DNA of 64,000 nt, from contig CM048850.1 in assembly GCA_026545225.1 (NCBI GenBank), positions 28,945,797 through 29,009,796 of the forward strand, read 5' to 3'. The notes under the pieces are model-generated. The model worked only from the letters and a program-made list of their open reading frames with translations, was not told where the DNA came from and did no database searches. Source of the stretch: Cornus controversa (Eukaryota > Streptophyta > Magnoliopsida > Cornales > Cornaceae). Position 1 is the first letter of the stretch. Each line of letters opens with the position of its first letter. The translations under genes and the position numbers were made by a program. Positions 34,304-46,762 of the stretch are shown piece by piece.

Positions 34304-37300
34304 ACCTCCCCACCTTCAAGGAATTTCATCCTCGAAATTAGCATACTCAAGGTTTTTCCAAAACCAATCCATACCGGATGTCATTCTTTCCAATGATCAT
34401 CACTATCTCTTCCCAAATACCCTAGGCGCTACACTTGCAACACCTAACTCATAACACTCAAGTCTGACACAATCAGTGCATCTCGACTGCTCTAAAGCAG
34501 TGTAACCATGGGATGGTCTAGCTAATGTGAGTGGATAACTCTGAGACAATCACAAGTTGCATAGACAATTCCAAATGATCAAACCTAGTGGATAATTAAC
34601 CACTTCTGTGACATGGTTGGGCAACTCTGAACCCATGTACGGTTCACTTCCACGATTTCCTGAAGTACTTGCTCCCTAGAGTCCACAGTCTCTACCTCAA
34701 GACCCATCCAGTCCATCTCTATCTCTAGTCTAAGGCAACACCTCCGACTAATCATACCTATCACTCACAGTGATACGTCCTTATCATCTGGGATTATCAA
34801 TACTCAAAGTCATTCTTTCATTATCAAACATGACTTTCAATCTCTGGCATACCATTCCCAGGCTTAGTCCAATATCCTGGGCATCATTGCAACACAAATC
34901 ATATCAATCCAGTGCACATCACAAGCGCACTCACTAGCAAGGCACATGATAGTGTACTCGCCGATAAAAATAACATAAACAGTGTATTTACTGCAGCAAG
35001 CCACATAATCCTGCCTGGTCTCATAGACTACAACCCACTAGAATCCAATGCCAAGTCCAGGATCTTACATCCCACTGATTTCACAATCTCATTACTCAAG
35101 AGGAGAACCATTTTCCATTTTTATCCTTCACACCAAGGAACCAGTGGATAATAGAGAGAATTCCTTTCATATTAGCACTTCACTTTAGATAACCTTTACC
35201 AATGAGAGTTCGAGGTCACCTACAGTAGCCAAACAACAGCCATATAGTGGCTGCAGCCCACTGCATCTACACGTCCACTGCGTCCAACTCTTCCCTCTCA
35301 CGGCAAGAAACTATCCTCACTTCAGATACCATATGTCAGGATCCTCGTCCACTATTAATGCATCCTTCTCTTAACATCATATCCACACTATGATCCAACT
35401 ACATCAAACATGTGCATATCACAGCACACCATTGGGCTCAAGGCACATAAGAATTGCACTTATCAAAACAAATCATCTAGTTCTGTCCATCTTTGTGGAC
35501 TATAATCCATTGGCATTTAGTGCCAATATTAGGGTTTTACATGTCCTGAACTTCACAATCTCATTTCCTAAGGAATGAATCCGACTTACTCGTCCATTAA
35601 TCCTAACGGACGTTTTCGACTTCTCGAATATCTATCCATTCCTTTCTAGCATCTCACTTGACAACCCAAGATCTTAACTGCTTCGTCTAGGACCCCACAA
35701 ATCTTTCCATGTATCACTATTGCACTAATCAACATCTAGGCATTATGATGCATCATAATGCATATAATCCAAATGTCTTATACTCTTCAGACATCAAAGT
35801 CATCACATGTCTGCTGACTCCAAGAATTAAATCAATTCTGAGTCCTCATCCGACTATCCAAATAACATATCTTAAACATACCCCGTCTAGAATCCCGGTA
35901 TCACAATACTACTGATAGTCTTAGTCAACTAACTAACATTTAGTCTTTAATAGTCGTGCAATTACTGTAACTCAAATTTGAATCACCAAACTCTCAGTTT
36001 GGAAATTCCCAAGGCAAATCAAGCCCTTCTTCATCAACACTAGACTCCTACTCTCAAGGCTTATCATAACATGTCCATTTCAACATCGCCAATCAATTCA
36101 ACCCTAAACCTCTACCTAGGTTTGCTAATTCTTAAAGTCTAGGATTTTTAAACAATGGCTACATGCCACTACTGACCACGTGACGCATAATGCAACACTA
36201 AGATTAATGTATAGTCACATGAGTCAAATCTACCACATAACATATAATAAACAACATGCTAAATTAAATAAACACGTTCCATGCATGATATGACATATGA
36301 TGCATCAAATCAAATCAAAACCCTAGCTCTCGGGCTAAAATTAGGAAAATACCCCTGACCACACATAATCCTGGTACTTCCTCTGCTTGAGCAAGTGTGA
36401 AAACACTGCCTAGTCCCCCTAGTACACACACATACTAGAACATAAAATCTAGAGAGGTTCAAACCAACCAACTCTCATCCTCTGTACTCATTGGTAAACA
36501 CCTACCAATTGTAATACCCCAAAAAATTTGGACGTCTATTATTTTAAAGAATTTAAATTTCCTTATATTATTATTATTATTATTTTTCAATTCATGTGGA
36601 ATGCCTTTATATGCATTTTTTCATTTCATGTGAATTGCTCTATTTTTATTTTTATCAATTTATATGAATTGTTTATTGATTGTGTATTATTTGATTTAAA
36701 TATTTTAAATGCTTTGGATTGGGCTAGGGAGGAATCTGGGCTGGAATGGTTGGGCTAAGGATATGCTTAAGTTGTTGGGCCATGGTTATAGTTATATTAT
36801 TTTGGTTATTATTATTATTATTTTTTAGTTATTTAGTTTTTAGAAAAATAATAATAATAATAATATAACAAAAATGATTAGGACAAAAGATAATAGAAAC
36901 TAGGGTTTCTGCCGTTTGCATTACGCACAAAAATCAGGAGAGTAAACGAAAGAGAGAAGGAGTTCGGGTGAACGAGTGTTTGAATCATCAAAGAGGCAAG
37001 TTTGATTCTTCTCTTCCCCTTTGAATCCGTATGCATAGTCTAGATTTGAGGATTGTGTTTATTTTGAAAATTTGTATATAATTGTATGTTTTTTTTTTCT
37101 CTGTTGATAAATTTTGTGAGAATTAATTATGCTAATTGTATAGACATGTTGCTAGAAATTTGTATACATTTAATTATGAAATTAAATAATTTTGCATGCT
37201 AAGATAATTCTGTGAATTAAACATTAGGATTTTGGAGTTTTGGTATTGTTTTAGGGTATTTTTGCATATGTATATATGATTGTATAGGCGGGTGTATATA

Positions 37301-37809
37301 TATACGAACATGAAATTTGGGTCTACTGTGTTTATCATTTTTGAGGGATTTTGTTCCGATTAAAAGGTAGATCTTACTTCCAAGAACAATCCTTGAAAGT
37401 TTCGTTATGAACTGTTGGGTAGATTGACGGGAAATTGAGTTTAAAATTTTAGATTTTCGAAACTTGAAATTGGGCGTTTTTGATTTAGTCTGCGAGAGGG
37501 GATAATTTTGGTACCAATACGTAGCTTAGATCGATACGAGTTCAATGTTATATTCATATGCGCGATTCGGTGCTCGAAAGTGATCGGGAAGTGATTGGCA
37601 AGCTCGGCCTCCATTGTTGGCCGCTAGAGCTTCAGCCGGGGAAGAAGGAAGAAGAAAGAAAAAAAAAAAAAAAGAAAAAGGAAAGGGGCCATGCGTTCGC
37701 CGGCACCGGTGGCCGAAAAATTATTCTTGGGGCCCACTCTCGGGGGCCCACCTCTGGGTCCAATATGGGCCCATTCCAAATTGTTTTAATATTTATTTTG
37801 TATTTTTGA

Positions 37810-38460
37810 AATTTTTGGGAAAACTTGAAAATCTGGAAAAATGATTTTTTAAAAATACTTTTATAATTCTAAAAATTCCCAAAATTTTATGTCAACTTCC
37901 TGGGAGCTTAAGGCGCTTGGGGTTTAAATTTCATATCAAAATTATTTACCATTGTCCTTAAATTAATTTTTAAAGTGTCTAAAAACTGGATTTTTTCAGC
38001 CTCTTTAATTTTAGAAAATAGTTATAAATTTCCAAAAATTCTGAAATTTTTACTATAGCTCTCTGAAGGCTAGATACACTTGAGTTTAAATTGTCAACTG
38101 AAAATGATCTTTCCTTGTTGTTCAATTGATTTTTAAAGTGTCCAAAAGTTGGGTTTTTCACATTCTGTAATTTTAGAAAATACTTTTATAATCCCAAAAA
38201 TTCCCAAATTTTTACTGTAATTATATGGAGGATAAATACACTTGGGTTTAAATTTTCAACTCAAAATAATCTTTCCTTGTTGTTCAATTTATTTTTAAAG
38301 TGTCTAAAAGTTGGATTTTCACCTTCTTTTATTTTTAGAAAATATTTTAAAATTCCAAAAAATTCTAGAAACATTTAGGTAACTTTATAGGACTAAAATG
38401 CACTTGGGTTTTAAATTTCATGTCAAAATGAGTCTCCATTGTGATTGTGTTGGTTGTGAA
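37810..38460. repeat. 162 bp tandem repeat, about 4 diverged copies, inside D
   Basis: AAAGTGTCTAAAA-type strings at 37972, 38135 and 38297 mark a 162-163 base period. Each unit also carries an ATTTTAGAAAATA-like string and a CACTTGGGTTTAAATT-like string. Confidence 0.8.
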
Positions 38461-38874
38461 AGTATGCCTCGAATTATGTTTATTTTCTTTTTGCTAGAAT
38501 AATATCTTTTTAAAATTTCCAAAAATTCTAGGAAATTCCAGCATGATTTAATAGGGTTATTAGCAGTAGAATATGCGCAGAAACCTAGATAAAATTTAGG
38601 TTTAGACTCCCTCATATATTTGGGTGCATTGAAGGTTGAATTGGGAAATTACTTCTTTAAATGGATGTTTGAGCTATTTGATTTACTTGAATGTAATTTT
38701 CTTTAAGGATATAAATGCCCATCAAATACTTGATTATAGTCTACTTGTGAACGATTTATCTTATGATGATAATTTCATGTTGGATGATTTGAAATAACGG
38801 TTTGTGCAAATTAAATCATAATGCACCTTGTTATTTTGTATTGCATATTGGAATGTATCTATGCATTTTATTTT

Positions 38875-39000
38875 GTCATGTAAGGATTGCCCGGCGTGTC
38901 AGGATCGCCCATACCTAATAAGGTATCTATGTATTTTATTTGGCATGTAAGGATTGCCCGGCGTGTCAGGATCGCCCATACCTAACAAGGTACCTATACA
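38875..39000. repeat. Direct duplication with GGATTGCC and GTGTCAGGATCG motifs, inside D
   Basis: Two nearly identical copies of about 65 bases contain ATGTAAGGATTGCCCGGCG and ATACCTAA(T/C)AAGGTA. They echo, in reverse orientation, the GGCAATCCTGACATGCC and CCTTATTAGGTATTGG motifs inside element A. Confidence 0.75.
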
Positions 39001-40543
39001 TGTATGCATATGTTTTCTTTATTTTGAACTTAAAGAATGTGTTCATACCTATTAAGGTATCAAAAGATTAAATGATGGCATGTTAGGATTGCTTAAACTT
39101 GATATTATTTCATGTTATGTTTATTTCTGCTGAACTTAAGAAATGTGATCACTTTTGCGTAATAAGGATTTGGGTGGAATATTATAATTAATGACTGTTG
39201 TTTTGAAAACATGAAACTGGAATAAGAATAGCTTGTATGTTAAATATATTATTTTCTTTTGTGTCCCTTATACTGAGGGTATGTATATTGGTTCTCTGAT
39301 TGGGATGTAGTAGATAGAACTTGCTCGTGTGTTTAACCCACTTTGTTGATATTTCAGGTTTCAGACAGGTTCCACCGCGAGGATAGAGTTTTAGGGTTTG
39401 GTTGTAGCAGACGTCTCATCTCATCAGTTATAGGGTAGGAACTTGTCTTCTTCAAGAGTCATACTATGACCTTTTGAGACTTTGATTGTTGGTATTAATT
39501 TTAGAATTAAAAACTTTGGTTCATTTTGGTTAAGGGGTCCTTGGGTTACAGGACTTCCAAATTGTATTACCGGACATATACTTGTTTAGTTAACAGTTAT
39601 TTTAATTCAGAGGAACTTTCTTTTCTGCAATTAGAAAATTGTTCATTATATCTTTTGTATTCTATGCTTGTTGCTACCAGTTGTATGTATCTTCCAGGTT
39701 TTGTGTATGAGACTGGCCACCTCATGCGCGAAATTTTCTGGGGGGTATTTCACCAATCTGTCCACATCCATTGTCTAAGGCAGTATCCTTAACTATCTAT
39801 ACTGATCACTTCCGGTGATATCCCCCTACTATTGGGAATCATTTATCCATCGTCACCTAGACTAAACAACTCAACAACCACAAGGGCCAGTGTATTGTAA
39901 GAGGAGCGCTAATCTAAGAAAAATGTCTGGCCAAGCCACTATTCCCAATTAGTCCAACTTTAGCAATATGCCTTCCTTGTATCCTCTTTCAATCTCAATT
40001 GCCATCCTCGGCAATACACTTACCAATAACATATCATAAGCCCCTAAGTATCTATAAGGACTTAAACACTCGCAACATTCTTTGCGTTATCTCTTCATTG
40101 TTCACTAACAGGACTTAATCATTAAGTCAAAATCTAAACTCAACCAACTCCGGGAGTTATTACCAATCGAAACCAATTTCACACACCAATACTTTGATAT
40201 TTCATTTGGATTGCTCGAACCGAGCAAATCATTCCACTACCGTCCATAGGTAATCAAACGTATCATCTTGGGAGCTACCAACCGTTGAATATCTCCAAAC
40301 CAACACGTGATTTGACCATTCGTCCTTAGGTATTCGAACCTATGACTTTGATACCCTAGGTTTTCCAACCTAATGCTTTACTAGCAATTCAGAAATCCTC
40401 AAATCCTCAACCTTTACCTGTTGCCCCTAGGTATTCCAACCTAGTGCTCTAATACCATTCTGGTATCAGGTACATAATCCAACCTTCTTAACCATACACA
40501 CGATATGTCCATTCCCCATCGTCTCTAGGTATTCCAACCTAGA

Positions 40544-40555
40544 GCTCTGATACCA
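40544..40555 (-). promoter_or_regulatory. Primer-binding site of element B
   Basis: The minus strand reads TGGTATCAGAGC (tRNA-Met type), three bases from the 5' LTR. Confidence 0.88.
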
Positions 40556-40558
40556 TTC

Positions 40559-42751
40559 TGTCACGCCCCAGAACCCGGACCGCCTAGACTCCTCCAGACC
40601 GACCCGAATCCCGATTGTAAACCCGTGAGATCACCCTCATGCTATAACCACCTCATGATTATACAATTTCAATTTTCTATTACTTTCACAAAAATTGGGC
40701 ATGACCCATTCTAATAAATCAGATCCTGATATGTCATTCCTGCTTTAAATTCAAATGGACACTTATGGGCACGTGTCCCCAAGCATTTATATCTAATAAT
40801 CAAAATGGTCACTTCTAGGCACGTGTCCCCCCCAGCATTCCTACAACATGCATTAAACAATTGAAATAATAACTCAGTCCTTGAATGTCCATCTTATATA
40901 CATATATCAAATGAAATGTACAACTGGGATAAATTACCTAACATACAATGTCCAGCTACATTTAATCCAAATGTACAACATCTATCTAAAATCCTGGACA
41001 TAAATCATATTCTAAGGAGACTAATCATTACCTCTACAACTGGTACTACCAATCCCCCAAATGACTCCAAAATTAGCAACACCTGCAAAACCTGGGAGGG
41101 GGTGAGCTCAAAGGCCCAACAAGGTATGTAGAACCATACTATCACTGCTGCAGCAGGTCGATCCTCACATATTCTAAAAAACATACACATTTAAATATGT
41201 CACAATATTTAAATCATGCTCCACCTAGCATATACACACCAACAACGCATATGGCAAATCTAGCACATATGAACATATAAACCAACTACGCATGATTTTT
41301 GAAATCATTTTCAACATGCTTGAAAGCAGTAAACATCCAACACCAATATGTATATAGAACATATATGTCGAAACATTTACATAAACCAATGTAAATCAAT
41401 CATCACGTCCCCTACTCGACAAGTAGCAATCTCAAATGTAATGAAGATGCATTTAAACCATATAACATGCTTAAAAGAAATAGACATCCAACATATATCA
41501 TGTTCCGTCACAAGCAACGCATATATATAAGAATGCGTTAAACACTGAGAATGCTTCAGAATAGATAATGCAAGCAATCTCATAATTTTGTCTCTTTCTC
41601 TCGGGTCCCACCCGACAGCTTAACATGATTCTTGACCAACCATGTAACCTGGGACACTCCCCACACCAGTCGAAATCAATGATCAAGAACATCGGTCCTA
41701 CCAGGTGATGAGATAATTTCAAAATGCACCACCAAAAACATCGGTCCTACCAGGTGATGAGATCGTTTCTGAATGCACCACCGAGAACATCGGTCCTACC
41801 AGGTGATGAGACATTTTCAAAATACACCATCGAGAACATCGGTCCTACCAGGTGATGAGACCTTTTCAAAATACACCACCGAGAACATCGGTCCTACCAG
41901 GTGATGAGACCACTTAAACACCGTGACCGAGTATTGACCTAATCTGGGTGATTCAACCACACTTCCCTGTTTCCTCACAACGACCCCATATATGTATTTC
42001 GAACATATAACAATCAAGCATTCAATGTTCATGCCTCACAGTGCATAAGCTAGTTAAAAGTACATAGCATGCATTTCAACTCTACAAAGCCACACGCATA
42101 TTTACCTATACATGTAAAACCCAGCATATAGTTCGTATATGCTCACAAACCTCATTTAAGCACATTTTAGTCATGCTTTACCAATGCACACATTTTCAAT
42201 ATACAGATAGCATGCATTTAATTCACATAAACCCACACATAATCACGTACATGTCAATTGATGCATATAAATCACCTATGCACATACACTAGCATAAATA
42301 TAGTCATGCTCTCATTCAATGCATACATTCACTACAAGTAGCCAACATACATTCCAATCACAATATATAAACACATATATATATATATATATATATTTCG
42401 TCACTCATATATGTAATAAGAACATATAGAACAATTAGCACAACATAATCATGCTCTTCAAATGCTCGCCAACACTATAATCATATTTAGCATGCATTTC
42501 CACTACTACCACAAATATATAATCATATATATATTTAACACCATGCATAAAAGCCACATATGCATACGAAACAACGCTTAGCTAAACATATATTATTTAG
42601 CATACTTTTCATAGACTTTAATCTATACCATACATGCATATCACAATGCAAAGAAGCATTTAAATTTAATCATGCCTTCACATCCCAAATATATATATGC
42701 ACCTATATATATATTTTCACTCACATCCCATGCACATACAATATCCACTTT

Positions 42752-42787
<36 letters not shown>

Positions 42788-44580
42788 TATGTATACAAAC
42801 GTCACATATGATTAAATTAAGAGCATATGCAAATTAATCAAAATAATTAAAGTATATACGTAGGAGAAAGAGGCAAGAAACAACTTGCCTTAGGTCCCGC
42901 TTTCACTAAGCCCGCGCCTACAAAGCGGTCCATCTCCAAGTCCCGGTCTAGTCCCTTGTCGAAGCCCACAAGAATAACTTAACCAAACCGTTTCCCTTTC
43001 TATTTTCCATGTTTGAGCTAACTCAAATTGTGAACCCAAACCATAAACCAAATTTAGCCCAATTTCATTTGATTTGAATCTAAACCCAATTCCTTGGGCC
43101 CAACCCAAACTAATCTTTAACCCAATTCAAGTCTTGGGTCCATTTCAATTCAACAGCCATCACCTAGCTACTGTCACCATTATCCTTCCTATTGAAACCG
43201 GCCAATACCACATTGTTCAACCACCGTGAATTACCATCTTCCTCACACCAACCGTGAGCGAATCCATTCTCGACATTGGAGCTGCCACAAGCCCCACCCA
43301 AAACGATCATGAACAACAATAAACAACCAAGGAGATCCATAAAAATAAGTTATCCGAACATCCGTGAGGAACAACCATCAGATCACCCAAGACCGCCATT
43401 TCCAATTACGGACCAGCCGTGCCAAACACGGCCTTTAATCGTGCTGCACTTCCACCACCAAGGCCGAGCAAACCCCCAACCAATTTCAGCCACCACAGGC
43501 TGTCCAAAGAAAAACTGAACCCATCTCCATCGGAACCAACCGAAACCAGCCCCTTCGGTACCACCATGGACCCCGAAACCATGAGCAACCCGAGGAGAAA
43601 ACCCACCATCAGCCGAGCCTCCACTGTCCACGGTCCCCTATCCAAGAAGACCCGTGAGCCCAGCCATAACACCACCCAAATAGGTCATTTCTGGCCACCA
43701 CAGCACCCAACCAACAGCCACCAAGCTCCCTCAATCGAGCCACCAAATAGGCTACCTAACCACCGAACCCACTTGCAACCTTAGCCGATCACCCACCACG
43801 GAAGACCCATCTAAACCGTCATAGCCAAACCCAGCCAAGCTTAACCCAAAATCAGACCAAACACAACCTCACCAGCAAAGAACCCAAATAGTCCACGTGG
43901 TCGAACCCAATCGCGACCATCCGTCGGACCCTCATGACCGGACCACCAATTGACTAGCTTACAGCCTAGTCGTGAGCCACCACCATTGCCCAAGCTCCAC
44001 CGTGAGCATCACCCAGTCGCGAACAGCCCAGCCGAACTGAGCCGCCATGTGACATCAAACAACACAACGGTGAACAGCCGGCAACCACAGTCGCCGTCGA
44101 CACCACCACCGAAAACGACCTCCACCGCAGCTGCTAGGGCCACCGGAATGGATCCCCCCTTTCTCTCCTTTGGTTTCTCTCTCTCCCGATTTCTCTCTTT
44201 TCCCCTTTCCTTTTTCTTTTTTTCTTTTTCCTTCTCTTTCCCTTTCTTTTCTTTCCTCTTAGTCGAACCACTCATGTGGTCTTCCTTCTCTTTATTTTTG
44301 AATCATTTTTAATATGCACTACATATTGTGTCAACCAACCTTAACCACATAAATATATATGTATATAATATAACATATAATACCATATAGGTGAACGCAC
44401 TCTTCCACTTATATATTTATATCCCACACATATATATATATACATCCCCAACATATATATAATTTCATATATATATATATGCATGTATCTCCACATTTTT
44501 TTGAAATTAATTAATTCAAAAAAAATTAAATCCAGTCCAAATTCACCCGGAACCGGTCAACATTAATCCGGGTTCTTACA
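40559..44580 (-). repeat. 5' LTR of element B (4.0 kb)
   Basis: Starts TGTCACGCCCC and ends GGGTTCTTACA. It is collinear with the 3' LTR but has an additional segment at about 41560-42190 that includes the 49 bp array; that segment matches the LTR of G on both sides. The GC-rich (43260-44150) and CT-rich (44155-44260) zones recur. Confidence 0.87.
41684..41912. repeat. 49 bp tandem repeat, 5 copies, in the 5' LTR of B
   Basis: AACATCGGTCCTACCAGGTG starts at 41688, 41737, 41786, 41835 and 41884, giving an exact 49 base period. A CACCACCGAG string closes each unit, recalling CACCGTCACCGAG in the 47 bp array of G. Confidence 0.93.
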
Positions 44581-44849
44581 ACACACCTAACTTAACATAT
44601 ATATATTTTAATTAAAATTAACATGTAATCACATAATCATGTCACCACGAAACATATTACACTTAACAAAATATCTACAGATAAATGAGCAACTCATAAT
44701 CATTTAACAGCAATCTATAAATATAAAATCCAGTAGGTATTTCAACCATGATAGAAAGTAATTAATTGTATAATCAGGCAATTCATAAACTTTAACTGCA
44801 TTTATGAAGATAAAATTTAGCAGTAAATGCAATTATTACTGTTAAATTA

Positions 44850-46165
44850 TTAAAATTGACAATCCCAACATTCCCGTAAATAAATATTTGTAAAATTGGC
44901 AATCCCACATCCCGAAAATAAATATTTGTAAAATTGGTAATTCGAACATGCCCGAAAATAAGTATTTATAAAATTGATAATCCCAACATGCCCGAAAATA
45001 AATGTTTGTAAAATTGGCAATCCCAACATGCCCGAAAATAAATAGTTGTAAAAATTGGCAATCCCAACATGCCCAAAAATAAATATTAGTAAAATTGGCA
45101 ATCCCAAGATGCTCAAAAATAAATATTTGTAAAATTGGTAATCCTAACAAGCCTGAAAATAATTATTTGTAAAATTGCAATCCCAACATGCCCGAAAATA
45201 AATATTTATAAAATTGGCAATCCCAACATGCCCGAAAAAAAGTATTTATAAAATTGGTAATCCCAACATTCTCGAAAATATATATTTAAAAAATTGGAAC
45301 CCCAACATGCCGAAAATAAATATTTGTAAAATTGGTAATCCCAACATGCCCAAAAATAAGTATTTATAAAATTGACAATCACAACATGCCCGAAAATAAA
45401 TGTCTGTAAAATTAGCAATCCCAACATGCCCGAAAATAAATAGTTGTAAAAATTGGCAATCACAACATGCCCAAAAATAAATATTAGTAAAATTGGCAAT
45501 CCCAAGATGCTCAAAAATAAATATTTATTGAAATCCCAACATGCCCGAAAATAAATATTTATAAAATTGGTAATCCCAACATGTTCGAAAATAAGTGTTT
45601 ATAAAATTGGCAATCCCAACATTCTCGAAAATAAATATTTAAAAAATTGGCACCCGAAAATGCCTGAAAATAAATGTTTGTAAAATTGGCAATCCCATCA
45701 TACCTGAAAATAAATAATTGTAAAAATTGGCAATCCCAACATGCCCAAAAATAAATATTTGTAAAATTGGCAATTGTAGTAACCCTTGTGGACGGATGTG
45801 AGTGGGTGGGTGCGAAGACAGACACTGGACTGAGCTACCACACTAACAGGGTACAGGGTGCTCAATCCCACATCGCCTGGGTGTTAAAAGGGGATGTGCT
45901 TATATGTGGTATGTTCTCTTCAAATGGTATGAGGGCCTTTTGGGGTAAAATCCAAGAGCAAAACCGTGCGGGCTCAGGCCCAAAGTGGACAATATCATAC
46001 CATGTGTTGGAGCGGGGTGTTACAGCAATACCAAGATGCCTGAAAATAAATATTTATAAAATTGCAATCCTAACATGACCGAAAATAAATATTTATAAAA
46101 TTGGCAGTTCCAACATGCCCAAAAATAAATGTTTGTAAAATTGGCAATCATAACATGCCCGCAAT
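44850..46165. repeat. 40 bp minisatellite, second array, about 27 copies
   Basis: Same unit as 25995-26850, interrupted by a 250 bp solo LTR at 45775-46024. Some higher-order structure is suggested, since blocks near 44880-45120 and 45320-45520 share the same order of variant units. Confidence 0.9.
45775..46024 (+). mobile_element. TRIM-like solo LTR (250 bp) inserted in the minisatellite
   Basis: GCAAT at 45770-45774 and 46025-46029 flanks the block exactly. It begins TGTAGTAACCC and ends GGGTGTTACA, and contains TCCCACATCG, GGGCCTTTTGGG and CCCAAAGTGGACAATATCAT, phrases typical of a widespread plant TRIM LTR. No internal region. Confidence 0.85.
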
Positions 46166-46748
46166 TAATTGTGTACCCTATTTATATAAGGTAATCCTAA
46201 CATGCTTATTCTTGTACTTTACTGATACCATATTAAGTATTTGACAATCCTGATATGCCTCCGGGCAATCTTTACTTGCCTCCCTTATTAACACATTAAA
46301 TACCCTCCTATATAATTAGCAATCCTCACATGCCTCCCTTATTAACCTTGAATACTTTATTAGGTATTGGCAATCCTGACATGCCTCCTACAATCCTGAC
46401 ATGCCTCCCTTATTAACCTTGAATACCTTATTAGGTGTTGGCAATCCTGTCATGCCTCCATATTACTTTTAAATAGAATATATATATATATATGTATATA
46501 TATATGACTCTATATCAAAAACAACATTAAATCATAATTATGAAAATCACGACATACAACACAGCAGACAACTTATTTATGTCTACAAAAGAAAATCTAA
46601 TCCCCGAGAGGGTCTTATACTTAAACCCACAATTCCAAACTTACGTATGTTTGGATTCTAACTCGTCGTCCGAAGGTTTTCAAATCTAAGTTCCAACCTA
46701 ACGTGTCATTGGGACCTAACCCGTAGTCCTAAGGTGTTCAAACCCAAA

Positions 46749-46760
46749 GCTCTAATACCA
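46749..46760 (-). promoter_or_regulatory. Primer-binding site beside LTR 3 of element A
   Basis: A tRNA-Met-type site lies two bases from LTR 3, at the same spacing as the site beside LTR 2. Confidence 0.8.
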
Positions 46761-46762
46761 TC

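Larger units (their letters stand above)
36510..39752 (+). mobile_element. Solo LTR D (3.2 kb) inserted in element B
   Basis: CCAAT at 36505-36509 and 39753-39757 flanks the block exactly. It begins TGTAATACCCC and ends GGGGTATTTCA, the same end type as the LTRs of A but in the opposite orientation. No primer site, purine tract or coding motif lies inside, so it reads as one LTR left after recombination. It contains a 162 bp tandem repeat and a duplicated GGATTGCC/GTGTCAGGAT motif. Confidence 0.82.
34304..40558 (-). other. Internal region of element B (non-coding), interrupted by solo LTR D
   Basis: It opens with a purine tract (GGTGGGGAGGT on the minus strand). Stretches such as GTCCTCATCCGACTAT and AGTCGTGCAA recur in the same order in element C (53285-57750). 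Repeated TCTAGGTATTCCAACCTA phrases lie before the primer site (40320-40540). No coding domain seen. Confidence 0.75.
30929..44580 (-). mobile_element. Large non-coding LTR element B (LARD-like), inserted in A
   Basis: ACACA at 30924-30928 and 44581-44585 flanks the element exactly. LTRs start TGTCACGCCCC and end TTACA. A tRNA-Met primer site is at 40544-40555 and a purine tract follows the 3' LTR. The internal region shows no gag or pol motif on either strand and is homologous to the inside of element C. Its LTRs are related to those of the coding element G. It looks like a large retrotransposon derivative. LTRs differ by about 3 percent over much of their length, so it is younger than A, as the nesting requires. 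Confidence 0.88.
44586..46762 (-). other. Element A, internal region copy 2, right part
   Basis: Resumes at CCTAACTTAACATATATA and matches 25758-27393 in order: AT-rich lead, 40 bp array, GGCAATCCTGACATGCC motifs near 46180-46460, then the primer site. No coding domain. Confidence 0.82.

Noticed and set aside
42560-42811. Frame rich in IYIYIY and CTYIYIFTHI
   Set aside because: Translation of TA and CA microsatellites.
25995-46165. CRISPR-like array suggested by regular 40 bp repeats
   Set aside because: The units are contiguous with no unique spacers, and the context is a plant retroelement.
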